Positions 5,830-6,611 of a stretch of 6,611 nt of DNA are shown here, one piece after another. Location: assembly GCA_017646885.1 (NCBI GenBank), contig JAGCLR010000412.1, positions 1 through 6,611 on the forward strand. Direction: 5' to 3'. Each line of letters begins with the position of its first letter. The first letter of the stretch is position 1. The notes beneath the pieces are model-generated. The model ran no database searches. It was not told the DNA's origin and saw nothing but the letters and a program-made list of their open reading frames with translations. The stretch comes from Methanobrevibacter sp. (GTDB taxonomy: Archaea; Methanobacteriota; Methanobacteria; Methanobacteriales; Methanobacteriaceae). The position numbers and the translations under genes are program-made.

Positions 5830-6095
5830 AAATGTCCTTCCAATATTTTTAAGGTAGTAACATTAACTTTTGCATCTGCTTCTCTTAACTCTCTTTTGAT
5901 TTCATTAAGATTATTGTATTTGTCTAAAAAGAGAACGTGATGACTACCGGTTCCGGTGATGTCTAAAATAGCGATTTCATCTAAATCATCAATTTCATCT
6001 CTACCTTCAATAGCTGCTTTAAATTGTACATAAGGACCGTATTCTTCAGGAAGGTCTTTGAATTTAAATATTCCACCTAAAATTGCAATAAACAT
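5826..6095 (-). CDS. Small conserved archaeal protein of unknown function, DUF749-like
   Basis: The 89-residue acidic protein has no membrane segment. It starts with a hydrophobic strand (MFIAILGGIFKF), then LPEEYGPYVQFKAAIE, a central strand EIAILDITGTGSHHVLFLD (residues 40-58) and a charged helix from about 62 to 73, followed by a last strand (VNVTTLKIL). This looks like a compact alpha/beta domain. I believe it is the methanogen family DUF749, but that is from memory. The paired His52-His53 after GTGS is the only conspicuous polar motif. The start is supported by GGAG at 6106-6103, seven bases before the ATG. It is the first gene of a two-gene operon with the DUF2096-like gene (4-base overlap) and has a candidate box A near 6185. 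Function is unknown. Confidence 0.85.
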   Translation of the reverse strand: MFIAILGGIFKFKDLPEEYGPYVQFKAAIEGRDEIDDLDEIAILDITGTGSHHVLFLDKYNNLNEIKRELREADAKVNVTTLKILEGHL

Positions 6096-6130
6096 ATTAT
6101 TTCTCCAAATTCTTAATTTATTAAAATCAT

Positions 6131-6189
6131 CTAGTAAGACCAGTTATCATACCAGCAAAACTAGTTTAATTATTATCCATCTATATAAT
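6131..6189 (-). promoter_or_regulatory. Promoter and structured leader of the DUF749-DUF2096 operon
   Basis: ATTATATAG on the minus strand (6189-6181) is a box A candidate and would start transcription near 6160. Around that start lies the perfect palindrome AAACTAGTTT (6158-6167), followed by two ACCAG copies 12 bases apart (6139-6143 and 6151-6155 on the + strand) and a second CTAGT at 6131-6135. The repeats are richer in GC than the surrounding DNA and could be an operator. The rest of the 366-base spacer, up to the hdrB stop codon, is AT-rich with nothing else recognisable. Confidence 0.35.
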
Positions 6190-6421
6190 TTTTATATTAT
6201 TAAATTATATGAATATATTTTTAGTTATAGTAATTAATATAGTTTATTATTATACTAATAATTTTTATACATTATAATGAATTGTTTCATAAATCATTTT
6301 TTCAATATACAAATTATTCCCTTTGATTTGAATATAATGTTCACTTTTGAAATTTGCATATTAGAATAAGATCAAAAATAGCTGTTTTAATAATTAGTAA
6401 ATATACGAACTAAAAAAATTG

Positions 6422-6465
6422 TTTTAAAAAAAAAGAAAATGATAAGTAGAATATTTTCTACTTAT
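6422..6465 (-). terminator. hdrB terminator whose hairpin contains the stop codon
   Basis: On the minus strand a perfect 10-bp inverted repeat, ATAAGTAGAA (6465-6456) with TTCTACTTAT (6451-6442), encloses a 4-nt loop. The hdrB stop codon TAA (6464-6462) lies in the left arm. A T-rich tract with a run of nine T follows at about 6436-6427. Confidence 0.75.
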
Positions 6466-6611
6466 GCTAATTTTTCTAATACAGGAGCTGCGTCGATTAA
6501 TTGTGCGTCGAAGGTTAATTCTTCTGCGCTTAATCCCATAGCTAATCCGTATAATTGAGCTAAGTGCATTACAGGGAATGCGAAGTCAGTTCCGTATTTT
6601 GCGTTTACTTC
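6462..6611 (-). CDS. hdrB: CoB-CoM heterodisulfide reductase subunit B, C-terminal end (5' part outside window)
   Basis: Only the last 49 residues are in the window; the frame is open to the right edge. They read EVNAKYGTDFAFPVMHLAQL, then YGLAMGLSAEEL and a short tail ending in PVLEKLA. This matches the C-terminus of HdrB-type proteins, where the residues after the second cysteine-rich CCG domain form the pattern FPVxHLxQLxGLAxG with a following EEL. HdrB carries the non-cubane iron-sulfur clusters that reduce the CoM-S-S-CoB heterodisulfide in the cytoplasmic HdrABC complex with MvhADG, the last step of methanogenesis coupled by electron bifurcation. The cysteines themselves are outside the window, so a related subunit (for example the B subunit of thiol:fumarate reductase) cannot be fully excluded. 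A hairpin terminator overlaps the stop codon, so hdrB is the last gene of its transcript. Confidence 0.8.
   Translation of the reverse strand, partial: EVNAKYGTDFAFPVMHLAQLYGLAMGLSAEELTFDAQLIDAAPVLEKLA

Noticed and set aside
6190..6421. AT-rich spacer searched for a small protein or RNA gene
   Set aside because: Several TATA-like stretches occur, but they are expected by composition; no open frame with a ribosome binding site and no stable fold was seen.

Overview
The window looks like chromosomal DNA from a methanogenic archaeon of the Methanobacteriales, most likely Methanobrevibacter or a close relative. The evidence is very AT-rich intergenic DNA, TTTATATA-like box A promoters, oligo-T terminators, an archaeal SRP RNA, a tRNA without an encoded CCA, a 2-phosphoglycerate kinase of the cyclic 2,3-diphosphoglycerate pathway, and the end of a heterodisulfide reductase subunit B gene. 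The genus is inferred; no 16S or other marker gene is present.

Layout. At 1-645 (+) is the C-terminal part of a large exported, probably wall-associated protein: a Lys/Thr/Ser-rich linker followed by a transglutaminase-like domain with a Cys-His-Asp triad. A 17-bp perfect hairpin plus T7 terminates it. Everything else lies on the minus strand. Read in the direction of transcription (right to left) this is: the 3' end of hdrB (6462-6611), with a hairpin terminator that contains its stop codon; a coupled pair of conserved archaeal genes of unknown function, DUF749-like then DUF2096-like (6095-5302, ATGA overlap); a calcineurin-type metallophosphoesterase (5197-4478), again with its stop codon in a terminator hairpin; a 2-phosphoglycerate kinase whose end overlaps a two-CBS-domain protein by 23 bp (4144-2848); the SRP (7S) RNA (about 2613-2302) with a well-placed box A and T7 terminator; a membrane acyltransferase of the Acyl_transf_3 family (2158-1043); and tRNA-Ser(GCU) (903-820).

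How the genes work together. The window mixes energy metabolism (HdrB), synthesis of the methanogen solute cyclic 2,3-diphosphoglycerate (2-phosphoglycerate kinase, with a possible adenylate-sensing CBS partner), core RNA functions (SRP RNA, tRNA-Ser) and cell-surface functions (transglutaminase-like wall protein, polytopic acyltransferase). Most units appear to have their own promoter and terminator; the two clear operons are DUF749-DUF2096 and 2PGK-CBS. I see no CRISPR array, insertion sequence, prophage or defence cassette, and no convincing new multi-gene system. The points most worth following up are the kinase-CBS overlap, the stop-codon-in-terminator arrangement, and a structured leader upstream of the DUF749 gene.
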